A stretch of 64,000 nucleotides of DNA from Massilia sp. R2A-15 (lineage in GTDB: Bacteria; Pseudomonadota; Gammaproteobacteria; Burkholderiales; Burkholderiaceae_D). The notes beneath the pieces were generated by a model. That model was not told the origin of the DNA, ran no database searches, and saw only the letters and a list, made by a program, of their open reading frames with translations. This document shows, piece after piece, positions 9,942-18,533 of the stretch; the stretch's first letter is position 1; the number at the start of each line of letters is the position of its first letter. The DNA is taken from NCBI RefSeq assembly GCF_030704305.1, contig NZ_CP131935.1:248001-312000 (forward strand). The letters run 5' to 3'. The translations under genes were made by a program, and so were the position numbers.

Positions 9942-10751
9942 ATGCGAAACCTGAAACTGACTTTGTCGATCCTCGCCGTGGCGGCAGCTTTTGGCGGCCT
10001 GGCAGCGCACGCTGAAACTGCGCCGGCAAAGACCGGCCACATCGCCATCCGCGGCGGCGGCAGCCAGCCCTACGCGCTGGTGCGTCCCGGCCGCGACGGC
10101 ACCAGTGGCAGCGGTGACCGCGCCGACTGGAAGGACATCGAAGCGGCCAAGCGCGCGATCCCCGGCGAGTTCCTGTGGTTCCGCCACGACGACGGCAAGG
10201 CCTACGTGGTGCGCGACGCCGGCGTGGTGGCCAAGGTGGCCGAGGCCTGGGCGCCGGTGGACCGGCTCGGCGCCGAGATGGAAGGCTACGGCCGCGAGAT
10301 GGAACAGCACGGCAAGAAGATGGAAGGGTTGGGGCGCCAGATGGAGCAGGTCCGCGGCGACCGCGACGCCGAGCGCAAGCTCGACAAGCTCGCGCGCGAG
10401 CAGCAGCGGCTCGCGCGGCAGATGGAGAAGCTGGGACGCAAGATGGAGGACGCCAATGCCGAACAGCGCGCCAGCCTGCGCCGCCAGATGGACGACCTGG
10501 GCGTGCAGATGCGCGAACTGGGGCGCCAGATGGGGCAGCAGGGCGAGCAGATGGGCCGCGCGCAGCAGCCGATGCACGACATCAGCATGCAGATGCACGA
10601 AGCGAGCAAGCCGATGGACGCGCTGGGCAAGCAGATGAACGTGCTGGGCAAGCAGATGGAAATCGAAGCGCGCGCCGCCGAACAGGCCACGCGCGCGCTG
10701 ATCAAGGACGCGATGGCGAAGGGCCTGGCTGCTCCCGCACCTGCAGCATAA
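9942..10751 (+). CDS. Secreted Met/Gln-rich heptad-repeat (coiled-coil) protein
   Basis: The 269-residue product starts at ATG 9942 after CGGAGGA. It has a clear Sec signal peptide (about 1-24, ending GGLAAHA). A small N-terminal domain follows with RGGGSQPYALV and a DIEAAKRAIPGEFLWFR segment. From about residue 108 on it is a long, almost uninterrupted alpha-helical repeat with Met every 7 residues or so, in units such as GRQMEQV, ARQMEKLGRKMED, LGKQMNVLGKQME. Gln and Lys/Arg precede the Met. Similar Met-heptad tails occur in exported domains linked to M56-type peptidases, but no such peptidase is adjacent. The next gene encodes an M13 peptidase. Function is unknown. Confidence 0.75.
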   Translation: MRNLKLTLSILAVAAAFGGLAAHAETAPAKTGHIAIRGGGSQPYALVRPGRDGTSGSGDRADWKDIEAAKRAIPGEFLWFRHDDGKAYVVRDAGVVAKVAEAWAPVDRLGAEMEGYGREMEQHGKKMEGLGRQMEQVRGDRDAERKLDKLAREQQRLARQMEKLGRKMEDANAEQRASLRRQMDDLGVQMRELGRQMGQQGEQMGRAQQPMHDISMQMHEASKPMDALGKQMNVLGKQMEIEARAAEQATRALIKDAMAKGLAAPAPAA

Positions 10752-10761
10752 ATCGAAGGGA

Positions 10762-10790
10762 GGGGTCTGGTCCTGCGGACCTGACCCCAT
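10762..10790 (+). repeat. Family-1 palindromic repeat, orientation A (short form)
   Basis: Consensus short copy, 10 nt after the stop of the heptad-repeat gene. It pairs in inverted orientation with the long-form copy 28 nt downstream. Confidence 0.9.
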
Positions 10791-10818
10791 GTTGGATGTC
10801 ACAGCCGGCGCATGAAAA

Positions 10819-10860
10819 ATGGGGACTCGGCGTCCCCGTCGCTCCGCAGGACCAGACCCC
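10819..10860 (-). repeat. Family-1 repeat, long form, orientation B
   Basis: Reads ATGGGGACTCGGCGTCCCC then GTCGCTCCGCAGG then ACCAGACCCC. It is the 42-bp variant with the extra GGGGAC/GTCCCC hairpin. Confidence 0.9.
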
Positions 10861-10926
10861 GCCACCGGCTCGGCGTTGCGTTGTCAAATGAACTATGGCA
10901 GCATGGACGATTTGGAGTGAACGCCG

Positions 10927-12987
10927 ATGCGCCAGCTTGCCCCCATCCTTCTTTCACTCGGCATGGCGGGGATAATCCCGCAGGCCGCCGCCCAGTCCGA
11001 CCAGCCGGTGTCGAGCTTTCCCTACACCCCGGGCCTGGACGTAACGGCGATGGACAAGACGGCCGACCCCTGCGTCGATTTCTACCAGTACGCCTGCGGC
11101 GGCTGGATGAAGAACAATCCGATCCCGGCCGACCAGGCCCGCTGGTCGGTGTACGGCAAGCTGACCCAGGATAACCAGCGCTACCTGTGGGGCATCCTCG
11201 ACGGCTTGGCGAAGAAGACCGAAGGCCGCAGCGCCACCCAGCAGAAGACCGGCGACTACTTCGCCGCCTGCATGGATGAAAAAGCCATCGAGGCGCGCGG
11301 CGCCGCTCCCCTGAAACCGTATTTCGACCAGATCGACGGCATGCGCTCGGTGCGCGACCTGCCGGCCGTGCTGGCGCGCCTGCACCTGGCGCTGGCCGAC
11401 GAAGGCCTGTTCTTCGGCTTCGGCTCGAACCAGGACTTCGGCAATTCCTCGCAGGTGATCGCGTTTGCCAACGGCGGCGGCCTTGGGCTGCCGGACCGCG
11501 ACTCCTACCTCAAGACCGACGCCAAGTCGGCCGAGATCCGCACCAAGTACGTCGCCCACATCGGCAAGATGTTCGAGCTGCTGGGCGAACCCGCGGACCA
11601 GGCCAAACGCTCCGCGGCCACCGTGATGCGCATCGAGACCGCGCTGGCCAAGGCCTCGCTGTCGCGCGTCGACAAGCGCGATCCGTACAAGCTGTATCAC
11701 AAGATGAACGCGAAGTCCCTGCAGGCGCTCACGCCCGGCTTCGACTGGCACGCCTACCTGGCCGCAATCGGCGAGGGCAGCCTGAACACCTTCAACGTCA
11801 CCGAACCGAAGTTCTACAAGGAGCTGGGCAAGCAGTGGCGCGGCAACGACATGGCCACCATCAAGACCTACCTGCGCTGGCACGTCGCGCGCTCGATGGC
11901 GCCGGCCCTGTCGTCCAATTTCGACAACGAGCACTTCGATTTCTTCAGCCGCACCCTGCGCGGCGTGAAGGAGCAGAAGCCGCGCTGGAAGCGCTGCGTG
12001 ACGCTGGTGGACGCCCAGCTGGGCGAAGCGCTGGGCCAGGAATTCGTCAGCCGCGCGTTCAGCCCGGAGCTGAAGGAGAAGGCGCTGCACATGACCAAGC
12101 AGGTCGAGGACGCGATGGAAAAGGACATCGAGTCGCTGACCTGGATGAGCCCCGAGACCAAGAAGCGCGCGCAGGAAAAGCTGCACACGATCGTCAACAA
12201 GATCGGCTATCCCGACCAGTGGCGCGACTACAGCGCCTACGTCGTCAAGCGTGACGACTTCGCCGGCAACGTCGAACGCGGCACCACGTTCGAGGCGCGC
12301 CGCCAGCTGGCGAAGATCGGCAAGCCGCTCGATCGCAAGGAGTGGAGCATGACGCCGCCGACGGTCAATGCCTATTACAACCCGCAGATGAACGACATCA
12401 ACTTCCCGGCCGGCGTGCTGCAGCCGCCGCTGTACGACCCAAAGATGGACGACGCGCCAGGCTACGGCAATACCGGCGGCACCATCGGCCACGAGTTGAC
12501 GCACGCCTTCGACGACGAGGGGCGCCAGTTCGACGCGCAGGGCAACCTGAAGGATTGGTGGACCAAGAAGGACGCCAAGGAGTTCAACGATCGCGCCCAG
12601 TGCATCGTTGATCAGTACGCGAAGTACGTGGTGGTCGATGACGTCAAGATCAACAGCAAGCTGACCCTGGGCGAGGACGTCGCCGACCTCGGTGGCCTGA
12701 TCCTCGGCTGGATGGCGTGGAAGACCCAGATGGCGAGCATGCCGCAGCAGGCAGCGGGGCCGCGCGACGGGCTGACGCAGGAGCAGCGCTTCTTCGTCGG
12801 CTACGCGCAGTGGGCGTGCGAGAACGACCGGCCGGAGAACCTGCGCGTCAACGCGATGACCGATCCTCATTCGCCGGGCAAGTTCCGCGTGAACGGGCTG
12901 GTGGTCAACATGCCGGAGTTCGAGAAGGCGTTCTCCTGCAAGCCGGGACAGCCGATGGTGGCCGTGAAGCGGTGCCGCGTCTGGTAA
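10927..12987 (+). CDS. M13 family zinc metallopeptidase (neprilysin/PepO-like), exported
   Basis: The 686-residue protein has a signal peptide (about 1-22, ending AAAQ). Its N-terminal M13 domain begins DPCVDFYQYACGGWMKNNPIP, whose core is YACGGWMKNNPIP. The catalytic zinc motif HELTH is at about 521-525 in GGTIGHELTHAFDDEGRQFD, shown by its centre HELTHAFDDEG. The third ligand is in LGEDVADLGG near 582. The usual motif is ENxAD, so Asp replaces Asn next to the catalytic Glu. NAYYNP and the terminal CRVW are also typical. It is likely periplasmic, cleaving oligopeptides. It is flanked on both sides by family-1 repeats. Confidence 0.93.
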   Translation: MRQLAPILLSLGMAGIIPQAAAQSDQPVSSFPYTPGLDVTAMDKTADPCVDFYQYACGGWMKNNPIPADQARWSVYGKLTQDNQRYLWGILDGLAKKTEGRSATQQKTGDYFAACMDEKAIEARGAAPLKPYFDQIDGMRSVRDLPAVLARLHLALADEGLFFGFGSNQDFGNSSQVIAFANGGGLGLPDRDSYLKTDAKSAEIRTKYVAHIGKMFELLGEPADQAKRSAATVMRIETALAKASLSRVDKRDPYKLYHKMNAKSLQALTPGFDWHAYLAAIGEGSLNTFNVTEPKFYKELGKQWRGNDMATIKTYLRWHVARSMAPALSSNFDNEHFDFFSRTLRGVKEQKPRWKRCVTLVDAQLGEALGQEFVSRAFSPELKEKALHMTKQVEDAMEKDIESLTWMSPETKKRAQEKLHTIVNKIGYPDQWRDYSAYVVKRDDFAGNVERGTTFEARRQLAKIGKPLDRKEWSMTPPTVNAYYNPQMNDINFPAGVLQPPLYDPKMDDAPGYGNTGGTIGHELTHAFDDEGRQFDAQGNLKDWWTKKDAKEFNDRAQCIVDQYAKYVVVDDVKINSKLTLGEDVADLGGLILGWMAWKTQMASMPQQAAGPRDGLTQEQRFFVGYAQWACENDRPENLRVNAMTDPHSPGKFRVNGLVVNMPEFEKAFSCKPGQPMVAVKRCRVW

Positions 12988-12994
12988 ATCGAAG

Positions 12995-13036
12995 ATGGGG
13001 ACTCGGCGTCCCCGTCGCTCCGCGGGACTAGACCCC
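12995..13036 (-). repeat. Family-1 repeat, long form, orientation B
   Basis: ATGGGGACTCGGCGTCCCC is followed by GTCGCTCCGCGGGACTAG and ACCCC. It lies 7 nt after the M13 peptidase stop and pairs with an orientation-A copy 21 nt downstream. Confidence 0.88.
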
Positions 13037-13057
13037 CACCCGCGAAAGCCGCATGCC

Positions 13058-13086
13058 GGGGTCTGGTCCTGCGGACCTGACCCCAT
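13058..13086 (+). repeat. Family-1 palindromic repeat, orientation A
   Basis: Short form followed directly by TTTTT (13086-13090), so on the plus strand it has the shape of an intrinsic terminator. It sits 24 nt before the next start codon. Confidence 0.9.
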
Positions 13087-13110
13087 TTTTAGTCAGATGA
13101 AGGAGCCAAC

Positions 13111-13494
13111 ATGAAAAAGATCTTTCTGCTCGCAGCGATGCTGGCCGGTGCCGCCCACGCAGCCGACCCAAAAATCTACACGGTCGCCATGACCATGACG
13201 ACCCCGAACAGCACCTCATCGCCGCGCCTGATCGTGCGCGAATCCGAAGCGTTCAAAGTAAGCATCGGCGAGGCCGACGAGAAAATGTCCGCGTCGTTCA
13301 CGGTGACGCCCGCCGGCGCCGGCACGGTCAAGCTCGACGGCAGCGTGCGCTGCGCCGACGGCAAGGAATCGCACCCGGTGCTGATCACCCGCCTGGGCGA
13401 GAATGCGGCCGTGAAAATCCAGGGCCCCGGCGACAAGCCTTGCGAACTTGGCATGCTTGTTACCGAGGAAACGCAGCCTGCCACGGCGAAATAG
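13111..13494 (+). CDS. Small exported hypothetical protein
   Basis: The 127-residue product has a strong signal peptide, MKKIFLLAAMLAGAAHA, with cleavage after AHA. The mature part is predicted beta-rich (FKVSIGEADEKMSASFTVTP) and contains two Cys, in SVRCADGK and KPCELGM, which could form one disulfide. An AAGGAG ribosome binding site precedes the ATG. I do not recognise a family. It is tandem with uvrD, whose start is 39 nt downstream. Confidence 0.65.
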   Translation: MKKIFLLAAMLAGAAHAADPKIYTVAMTMTTPNSTSSPRLIVRESEAFKVSIGEADEKMSASFTVTPAGAGTVKLDGSVRCADGKESHPVLITRLGENAAVKIQGPGDKPCELGMLVTEETQPATAK

Positions 13495-13521
13495 CGGCAG
13501 CGGCGCGCTGCACCCTGCCGG

Positions 13522-13527
13522 TATAAT
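13522..13527 (+). promoter_or_regulatory. Candidate -10 (TATAAT) directly before uvrD
   Basis: A perfect TATAAT ends 6 nt before the uvrD ATG. Initiation about 7 nt downstream of the -10 would fall on the start codon, giving a leaderless mRNA. No ribosome binding site is visible before the ATG and no good -35 was found. Confidence 0.4.
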
Positions 13528-13533
13528 GGCGGG

Positions 13534-15840
13534 ATGCAGAATCTCCTCCACAACCTCAATCCCGAACAACTCGCCGCCGTCACCCTGCCGCAGCAAAGCG
13601 CCCTGATTCTGGCGGGCGCCGGCTCGGGCAAGACGCGCGTGCTGACCACCCGCATCGCGTGGCTGATCCAGACCGGCCAGGTCTCGCCGGCCGGCATCAT
13701 GGCGGTGACGTTTACCAACAAGGCGGCGAAGGAGATGCTGACGCGATTGTCGGCGATGCTGCCGGTGTCCACGCGCGGCATGTGGATCGGCACCTTCCAC
13801 GGCCTGTGCAACCGCTTCCTGCGCACGCACTACCGCGACGCCGCGCTGCCGCAGGCGTTCCAGATCATGGACTCGCAGGATCAGCTGTCGATGATCAAGC
13901 GCCTGCTCAAGGCGAACAACGTCGACGATGAAAAATATCCGGCCAAGAACCTGATGTACTTCATCAACAACGCGAAGGACAACGGACTGCGCGCCAACAA
14001 GGTCGAGGCCTACGATCCGATCGAGCGCAAGATGGTCGAGCTGTACGAATTGTACGACCAGCAATGCCAGCGCGAAGGCGTGGTCGATTTCGCCGAGCTG
14101 CTGCTGCGCTCGTTCGAACTGCTGCAGCGTAACCAGCCGCTGCGCGAGCATTACCAGGCGCGCTTCAAGCACATCCTGGTCGACGAGTTCCAGGACACCA
14201 ACGACCTGCAATACGGCTTGCTCAAGCTGCTGGCCGGCCACGGCGAGCAGTTCGGCGGCGCGCTGTTCGCCGTGGGCGACGACGACCAGAGCATCTACGC
14301 CTTCCGCGGCGCCAACGTCGGCAACATGACCGCGTTCGAGCGCGAGTTCCGCGTCGAGAACCTGATCAAGCTGGAGCAGAATTACCGCTCGCACGGCCAC
14401 ATCCTCGACAGCGCCAACCACCTGATCGCCAACAACAGCAAGCGCCTGGGCAAGAACCTGCGCACTGACGCCGGCCACGGCGAGCAGGTGCGCATCTACG
14501 AAGCCTCGTCGGACCTGGAAGAAGCGCAATGGCTGATCGAAGAGATCAAGAGCCTGGTCGCCGACGGCGCCGCGCGCAGCGAGATCGCCATCCTGTACCG
14601 CTCCAACGCGCAGTCGCGCGTGATCGAGCACGCGCTGTTCGCGGCCGGCCTGCCGTACACCGTGTACGGCGGCCAGCGCTACTTCCAGCGCGCCGAGGTC
14701 AAGCACGCGATCGCCTATCTGCAGCTGATGGATAATCCGAACAACGACCAGGCCTTCCTGCGCGTGGTGAACTTCCCGACGCGCGGCATCGGCATGCGCT
14801 CGATCGAGACGCTGCAGGCGGCGGCCGAGCAGTACGGCATCTCGCTGTATGCGGCGGTGCCTTACGTGACCGGCAAGTCCGGTTCGTCGCTGGGCTCCTT
14901 CGTCAAGCTGATCGAAGGTGCGCGCTTCGAGACCCAGCAACTGCCGCTGCCCGAGATGGTGCGCGTGGTGCTGGAAGCGAGCGGCCTGCTGACGCATTAC
15001 GCCAACGAGAAGGAAGGCGCCGACCGCATCGAGAACCTCGAGCAGATGGTCAACGCGGCGACCCAGTTCGTGCAGGAAGAAGGCTTCGGCCAGGGCGCGC
15101 CAGCGCACCTGGGCCCGCGCGCGCAGGCGCAGGTGGGCGAGGCGATCGTCAGCCAGGACGGCATCGAGATCCTCGACGCCGACGCGCCGCTGCCGACAGT
15201 GATGTCGCCGCTGTCGGCGTTCCTGTCGCACGCGTCGCTGGAAGCGGGCGACGCTCAGGCGCAGGCCGGCCAGGACTCGGTGCAGCTGATGACGGTGCAC
15301 TCGGCCAAGGGCCTCGAATTCGACGCGGTGTTCATCACCGGCCTGGAAGAGGGCCTGTTCCCGCACGAGAGCAGCTCGCGCGAGCTCGATGGCGTCGATG
15401 AAGAACGGCGCCTGATGTACGTGGCGATCACGCGCGCCAAGAAGCGGCTGTACATGAGCTTCACGCAGTCGCGCATGCTGCATGGGCAGACGCGCTACAA
15501 CATGAAGTCGCGCTTCTTCGACGAGCTGCCGGAAGAGTCGCTCAAGTGGATGTCGCCACGGGTGCAGTCGCACTGGTTCGGCAACAAGAAATCGGCCTGG
15601 GACGACGCGAAGTTCAGCGCGGGCGGATCGGACAACAAGATCGCCCAGCAGATCACGCAGAAGCAGGCGGGGCCGGGCTGGCGCATCGGCGAATCGGTGG
15701 CGCACTCCAAGTTCGGCGAAGGCGTCATCGTCAACATTGAAGGCAGTGGCGGCAATGCGCGCGCGCAGATCAATTTCGGCCGCGCCGGCATGAAGGTGCT
15801 GGATCTGTCTGTGGCCAAGCTCGAACGCGTGGGCCGCTAA
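13534..15840 (+). CDS. uvrD: ATP-dependent DNA helicase UvrD/PcrA type
   Basis: This SF1A 3'-5' helicase acts in nucleotide excision and mismatch repair. The 768-residue protein shows the Walker A AGAGSGKT, motif Ia FTNKAAKEM, motif II VDEFQDTN, motif III VGDDDQSIYAFRG, motif IV LEQNYRS, motif V VHSAKGLEFD and motif VI YVAITRAKK. The C-terminal tail, with GESVAHSKFGEGVI, is the UvrD/PcrA-type RNA-polymerase-interaction (tudor-like) module. The start codon is 6 nt after a TATAAT. It is convergent with the HNH gene, with a family-2 inverted repeat between. Confidence 0.95.
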   Translation: MQNLLHNLNPEQLAAVTLPQQSALILAGAGSGKTRVLTTRIAWLIQTGQVSPAGIMAVTFTNKAAKEMLTRLSAMLPVSTRGMWIGTFHGLCNRFLRTHYRDAALPQAFQIMDSQDQLSMIKRLLKANNVDDEKYPAKNLMYFINNAKDNGLRANKVEAYDPIERKMVELYELYDQQCQREGVVDFAELLLRSFELLQRNQPLREHYQARFKHILVDEFQDTNDLQYGLLKLLAGHGEQFGGALFAVGDDDQSIYAFRGANVGNMTAFEREFRVENLIKLEQNYRSHGHILDSANHLIANNSKRLGKNLRTDAGHGEQVRIYEASSDLEEAQWLIEEIKSLVADGAARSEIAILYRSNAQSRVIEHALFAAGLPYTVYGGQRYFQRAEVKHAIAYLQLMDNPNNDQAFLRVVNFPTRGIGMRSIETLQAAAEQYGISLYAAVPYVTGKSGSSLGSFVKLIEGARFETQQLPLPEMVRVVLEASGLLTHYANEKEGADRIENLEQMVNAATQFVQEEGFGQGAPAHLGPRAQAQVGEAIVSQDGIEILDADAPLPTVMSPLSAFLSHASLEAGDAQAQAGQDSVQLMTVHSAKGLEFDAVFITGLEEGLFPHESSSRELDGVDEERRLMYVAITRAKKRLYMSFTQSRMLHGQTRYNMKSRFFDELPEESLKWMSPRVQSHWFGNKKSAWDDAKFSAGGSDNKIAQQITQKQAGPGWRIGESVAHSKFGEGVIVNIEGSGGNARAQINFGRAGMKVLDLSVAKLERVGR

Positions 15841-15850
15841 CGCCTGAGAC

Positions 15851-15940
15851 TGTCGTACCTGCGAAGGCAGGTACCCATACTGAATTCGATCTCGCTATTC
15901 TCTTCGCTCAGCATGGGTACCTGCCTGCGCAGGTACGACA
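15851..15940. repeat. Family-2 inverted repeat, copy 1
   Basis: A 90-bp element with terminal inverted repeats. The left arm reads TGTCGTACCTGCGAAGGCAG then GTACCCATACTGA. The right arm is TCAGCATGGGTACCTGCC then TGCGCAGGTACGACA. It fills the gap between convergent uvrD (10 nt away) and the HNH gene (7 nt away). Confidence 0.92.
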
Positions 15941-15947
15941 AGCCCGG

Positions 15948-16319
15948 TTACTCTTTCTTCTTGATCAGCCCCGCCAACCCCGCAAACGGATTGTGCGTCG
16001 CCGCCTGCATCTCCGGCGCCTGCAGCCCGGCGCCGCGATCGGCTTCCAGATAGCGCGAGTGCTCGTTGTCGTGGCAGTACAGGCACAACAGCTCCCAGTT
16101 GCTGCCGTCGGGCGGGTTGTTGTTGTGATTGTGGTCGCGGTGATGCACCGTCAGCTGGCTGACATTCGCATGCGTGAACTCGCGCATGCAGCGCCCGCAA
16201 ATCCACGGATACATCTTCAGCGACCGCTCGCGGTAGCCCTGTTCGCGCGTGTCGGCGGCGCGGCGCGCGTCCGCGACAATCTTGTCCAGCCGCGCCGCGT
16301 CCGGTTTTTTCGGAATCAT
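15948..16319 (-). CDS. yajD: HNH nuclease family protein (YajD-like)
   Basis: The 123-residue product begins MIPKKPDAARLDKIV. It carries an HNH module: CGRCMREF supplies the first zinc Cys pair, VHHRDHNHNNNPPDG the catalytic HH and Asn/His region, and LCLYCHDNEH the second Cys pair. YajD proteins share this layout and size. The role in the cell is not settled. The start ATG overlaps the stop of the upstream gene by one base (TAATG), so translation is coupled. The gene ends 7 nt from a family-2 repeat. Confidence 0.85.
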   Translation of the reverse strand: MIPKKPDAARLDKIVADARRAADTREQGYRERSLKMYPWICGRCMREFTHANVSQLTVHHRDHNHNNNPPDGSNWELLCLYCHDNEHSRYLEADRGAGLQAPEMQAATHNPFAGLAGLIKKKE

Positions 16320-16852
16320 TATTTGTCCAGGTAAAAGACCGCGCACGCCTCGAACGGCGTCTTTTCCGTCGCGTGGCGGATTTTCAGTTCGGCGCAATCC
16401 TCGACCACCAGGCTGCGCCAGTTCGGCACGCCTTCCTTGGCGAACAGCGCATTGGCCTTGGAGCCGATGCCCAGGTCGAGCGCGATGACGGCGTTGCGTT
16501 TGCCGGTCGGCGCATAGTTCACCGAACGGATCTCGAAGCCGAAGGCGGTCAGCCACGGTTCCCACAGGCCTTTGTCGTTGCCTGCAATGATCTGGCCGAA
16601 CATGTCCTTGAGCGACAGGCCTTTCTTCACCATCCCGAGCAGCGGCTTGAGCGACGGCGCCTGCAGCGGATCGCGGTTGCGCTTGCCCGCGCCGCGCTCG
16701 TTGATGGCCTTCATCTCCTTGGAGAACATCGCTTCGCGCGGGGAGTACTCGCGGGTCCTTTTGTACAGGTCGCCGTCGAGGAAGGGGTTCTCGGCGCGGG
16801 CGGCGCTCGGCTCGGTGCGTTTCGCGGCCGGCGCCTTGGTGGTGGTGTTCAT
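16319..16852 (-). CDS. Hypothetical protein translationally coupled to the HNH gene
   Basis: The 177-residue protein has no family I recognise. The N-terminus is a basic, probably disordered stretch (MNTTTKAPAAKRTEPSAAR). The rest looks globular with alternating helix and strand (LKPLLGMVKKGLSLKDMFG, NAVIALDLGIGSKANALFAK, ACAVFYLDK). There is no signal peptide or membrane segment. It overlaps the HNH gene by one base (TAATG), which implies linked expression and suggests related function. A DNA-binding or partner role is speculative. Confidence 0.6.
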   Translation of the reverse strand: MNTTTKAPAAKRTEPSAARAENPFLDGDLYKRTREYSPREAMFSKEMKAINERGAGKRNRDPLQAPSLKPLLGMVKKGLSLKDMFGQIIAGNDKGLWEPWLTAFGFEIRSVNYAPTGKRNAVIALDLGIGSKANALFAKEGVPNWRSLVVEDCAELKIRHATEKTPFEACAVFYLDK

Positions 16853-16926
16853 GGTGTCATTCTCTAGTCTGTGGGGCGAAGTTTAACATCGCGCGGCGCG
16901 GGCATCCTTCTTCGCGGGAGCAGGCC

Positions 16927-16963
16927 AAAAAAAACTCTCCCGCGGATTGCTCCGGGGGAGAGT
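16927..16963 (-). terminator. Rho-independent terminator of the DUF5666 gene
   Basis: On the minus strand the stem ACTCTCCCCCGGAG pairs with CCGCGGGAGAGT across a short AATC-centred loop, followed by eight T. It lies 20 nt beyond the stop at 16984. Confidence 0.85.
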
Positions 16964-16983
16964 CGGCGGCGGGGCGGGCCGGC

Positions 16984-18462
16984 TTACTGCTTAATCAGCG
17001 AAATCTTTCTCGCCTGCAGGCCGGTAGTGGACGTGTTCGCCTCGACCGTGACGTACTTGTCGGCCATGGTGGCGGCATCGACATCGACGAAGGTCGTCGC
17101 GCTGCCCCACGAAACAGTGATGGTCTCTTTGCTGGTCGTGATCGCGAAGGTTTTGGCGGTCGTGTCGACCTTGCTGACCTTGCCCTGGCGCGTGACGACG
17201 ATACTTGCGCTGTCAACCTTTTCGCACTTCACCGAAGTGATCTTGACGACGCCGGAAGGGCTCAGGCTGCCGGTGACGGCCACCTGCATCTCGTTGCCCA
17301 GCTGGGTCACGCCAAGGCAGGACGCGGTGTCGATGGTGGCGCCGGTGGCGTCGATGGTTACGCCGCGCAGCTTGAAGTCGGCCATCGAGCGGAAGTCGGC
17401 GATCGAGCCGTGCAGTTCGACTTCCTTGCCCTTTTCCTGCTCGACGCCGCGCACCACCACCGTGGCGCCCTTGAGCACGCCGTCGGCGCCGTAGGTGCCC
17501 TTGACGACGATGTACGCGCCCGGCTTCAGGTCGGCCAGCGTCTTGCCCGGCTGGTTGAATGCGATCGCCGACACGTCGACTTTCACGCCGTTCACCGTCA
17601 GCACCTTGGCGGCCGTGTCGAACGCCGATACGGCGCCGCCCAGTTCGACTTCCTTGCCCTGACTTTCGGCCTTGCGGTCCTTGACCTTGATGGCACTGGC
17701 CTTGACCGCCACACCTTTTTCGACCGTGCCGACCGGGATGGCCACCGTCACTTCGTTGCCGTTGGCCAGCACCGCGCCGGCCGGCATGACTGTCGCGGCG
17801 GAATAATCGACCAGCAGTTTGCCAACCTTGAAGGTGTGGGCCGTGGCCGACAGGTCGAAGATGATGCCGTTCACGCGGTCCGCGATGTCGGCGCTCTTCT
17901 TTTCGATGCGCGTCGCCTGGAGCGAGACTTTGCCGGCGGCGTCGGTCTTGATCAGGCCGTGGATTTCGACCGCGTCGCCGGCCTTGACGTCATCGAGCTT
18001 CGTGTAGGGCGCGCCAAACACGGTCACCGGACCCAGCGCCGCGTCGGCGTTGATGGTCACCGTCTGGCCCAGCACCGTGATCGTCCCGGCGGCCAGGTCG
18101 ACGGCAGCGACGGAACCTTCGACTTCGGCGCTGACGCGAATCTTCGTCGCCACCAGGTTGCCGTCGTGCTCGACCTCGACGTGCTGGCCGATCTTCAGTT
18201 CGGCGGCTGCGACGGTGCCGTCGGCCTTTTCCTTGCCCGCGGCAACTTTGGCGTCGTCGATGCGCACGCCGTCAACGATCACGCTGCCGAATCCGGTGAC
18301 GGTGCCCGATACGGTCGGCATGCCGAGCAGGACGGGGGCGGCGGGCGCGGCGGGCGCCGGTGCGGCTGGCGCACTGGCGCTCCCGCCGCCGCCGCAAGCG
18401 GCGAGTACGGCGGCAGCGCACGCGGCGCCGAGCAAAGTACGGGTCAAGGGCAGATTTTTCAT
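16984..18462 (-). CDS. DUF5666 repeat lipoprotein
   Basis: The 492-residue protein starts after a GGAGA site. Its lipobox LAAC has Cys23 as the acylation site, followed by GGGGS and an Ala/Pro linker. The mature part is built of repeated beta-rich units with phrases such as VSGTVTGFGSVIVDGVRID, quoted here as TVTGFGSVIVDGVRID, then VEGSVAAVDLAAGTITVLGQ, DAVEIHGL and HGSIADF. These are the recurring 'property of the model X, independent of variable Y' style OB-like strands of DUF5666. It is likely an outer-membrane or periplasmic-face lipoprotein. Function is unknown. It ends at an intrinsic terminator and has a dyad upstream at 18514-18533. Confidence 0.82.
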   Translation of the reverse strand: MKNLPLTRTLLGAACAAAVLAACGGGGSASAPAAPAPAAPAAPVLLGMPTVSGTVTGFGSVIVDGVRIDDAKVAAGKEKADGTVAAAELKIGQHVEVEHDGNLVATKIRVSAEVEGSVAAVDLAAGTITVLGQTVTINADAALGPVTVFGAPYTKLDDVKAGDAVEIHGLIKTDAAGKVSLQATRIEKKSADIADRVNGIIFDLSATAHTFKVGKLLVDYSAATVMPAGAVLANGNEVTVAIPVGTVEKGVAVKASAIKVKDRKAESQGKEVELGGAVSAFDTAAKVLTVNGVKVDVSAIAFNQPGKTLADLKPGAYIVVKGTYGADGVLKGATVVVRGVEQEKGKEVELHGSIADFRSMADFKLRGVTIDATGATIDTASCLGVTQLGNEMQVAVTGSLSPSGVVKITSVKCEKVDSASIVVTRQGKVSKVDTTAKTFAITTSKETITVSWGSATTFVDVDAATMADKYVTVEANTSTTGLQARKISLIKQ

Positions 18463-18513
18463 GCGGTCTCCAGACAGGTGATCGGAACGGCCTCAACAGA
18501 GGCAGGCGATCAT

Positions 18514-18533
18514 ATATTGCCGTGTGGCAATAT
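18514..18533. promoter_or_regulatory. Perfect 8-bp dyad upstream of the DUF5666 gene, possible operator
   Basis: ATATTGCC and GGCAATAT flank GTGT, a perfect dyad with 4-nt spacer centred about 61 nt before the DUF5666 start codon. It is a plausible binding site for a dimeric repressor or activator. It could also be part of the upstream gene's end, which stops 54 nt away. Confidence 0.4.

Noticed and set aside
10691..13110. An IS or transposon around the M13 peptidase, given flanking repeats
   Set aside because: The flanking repeats are pairs of a family found throughout the window. There is no transposase or target-site duplication.
13216..15705. A long open frame (about 829 codons) opposite uvrD
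   Set aside because: It is antisense to uvrD, with no domain, signal peptide or ribosome binding site.
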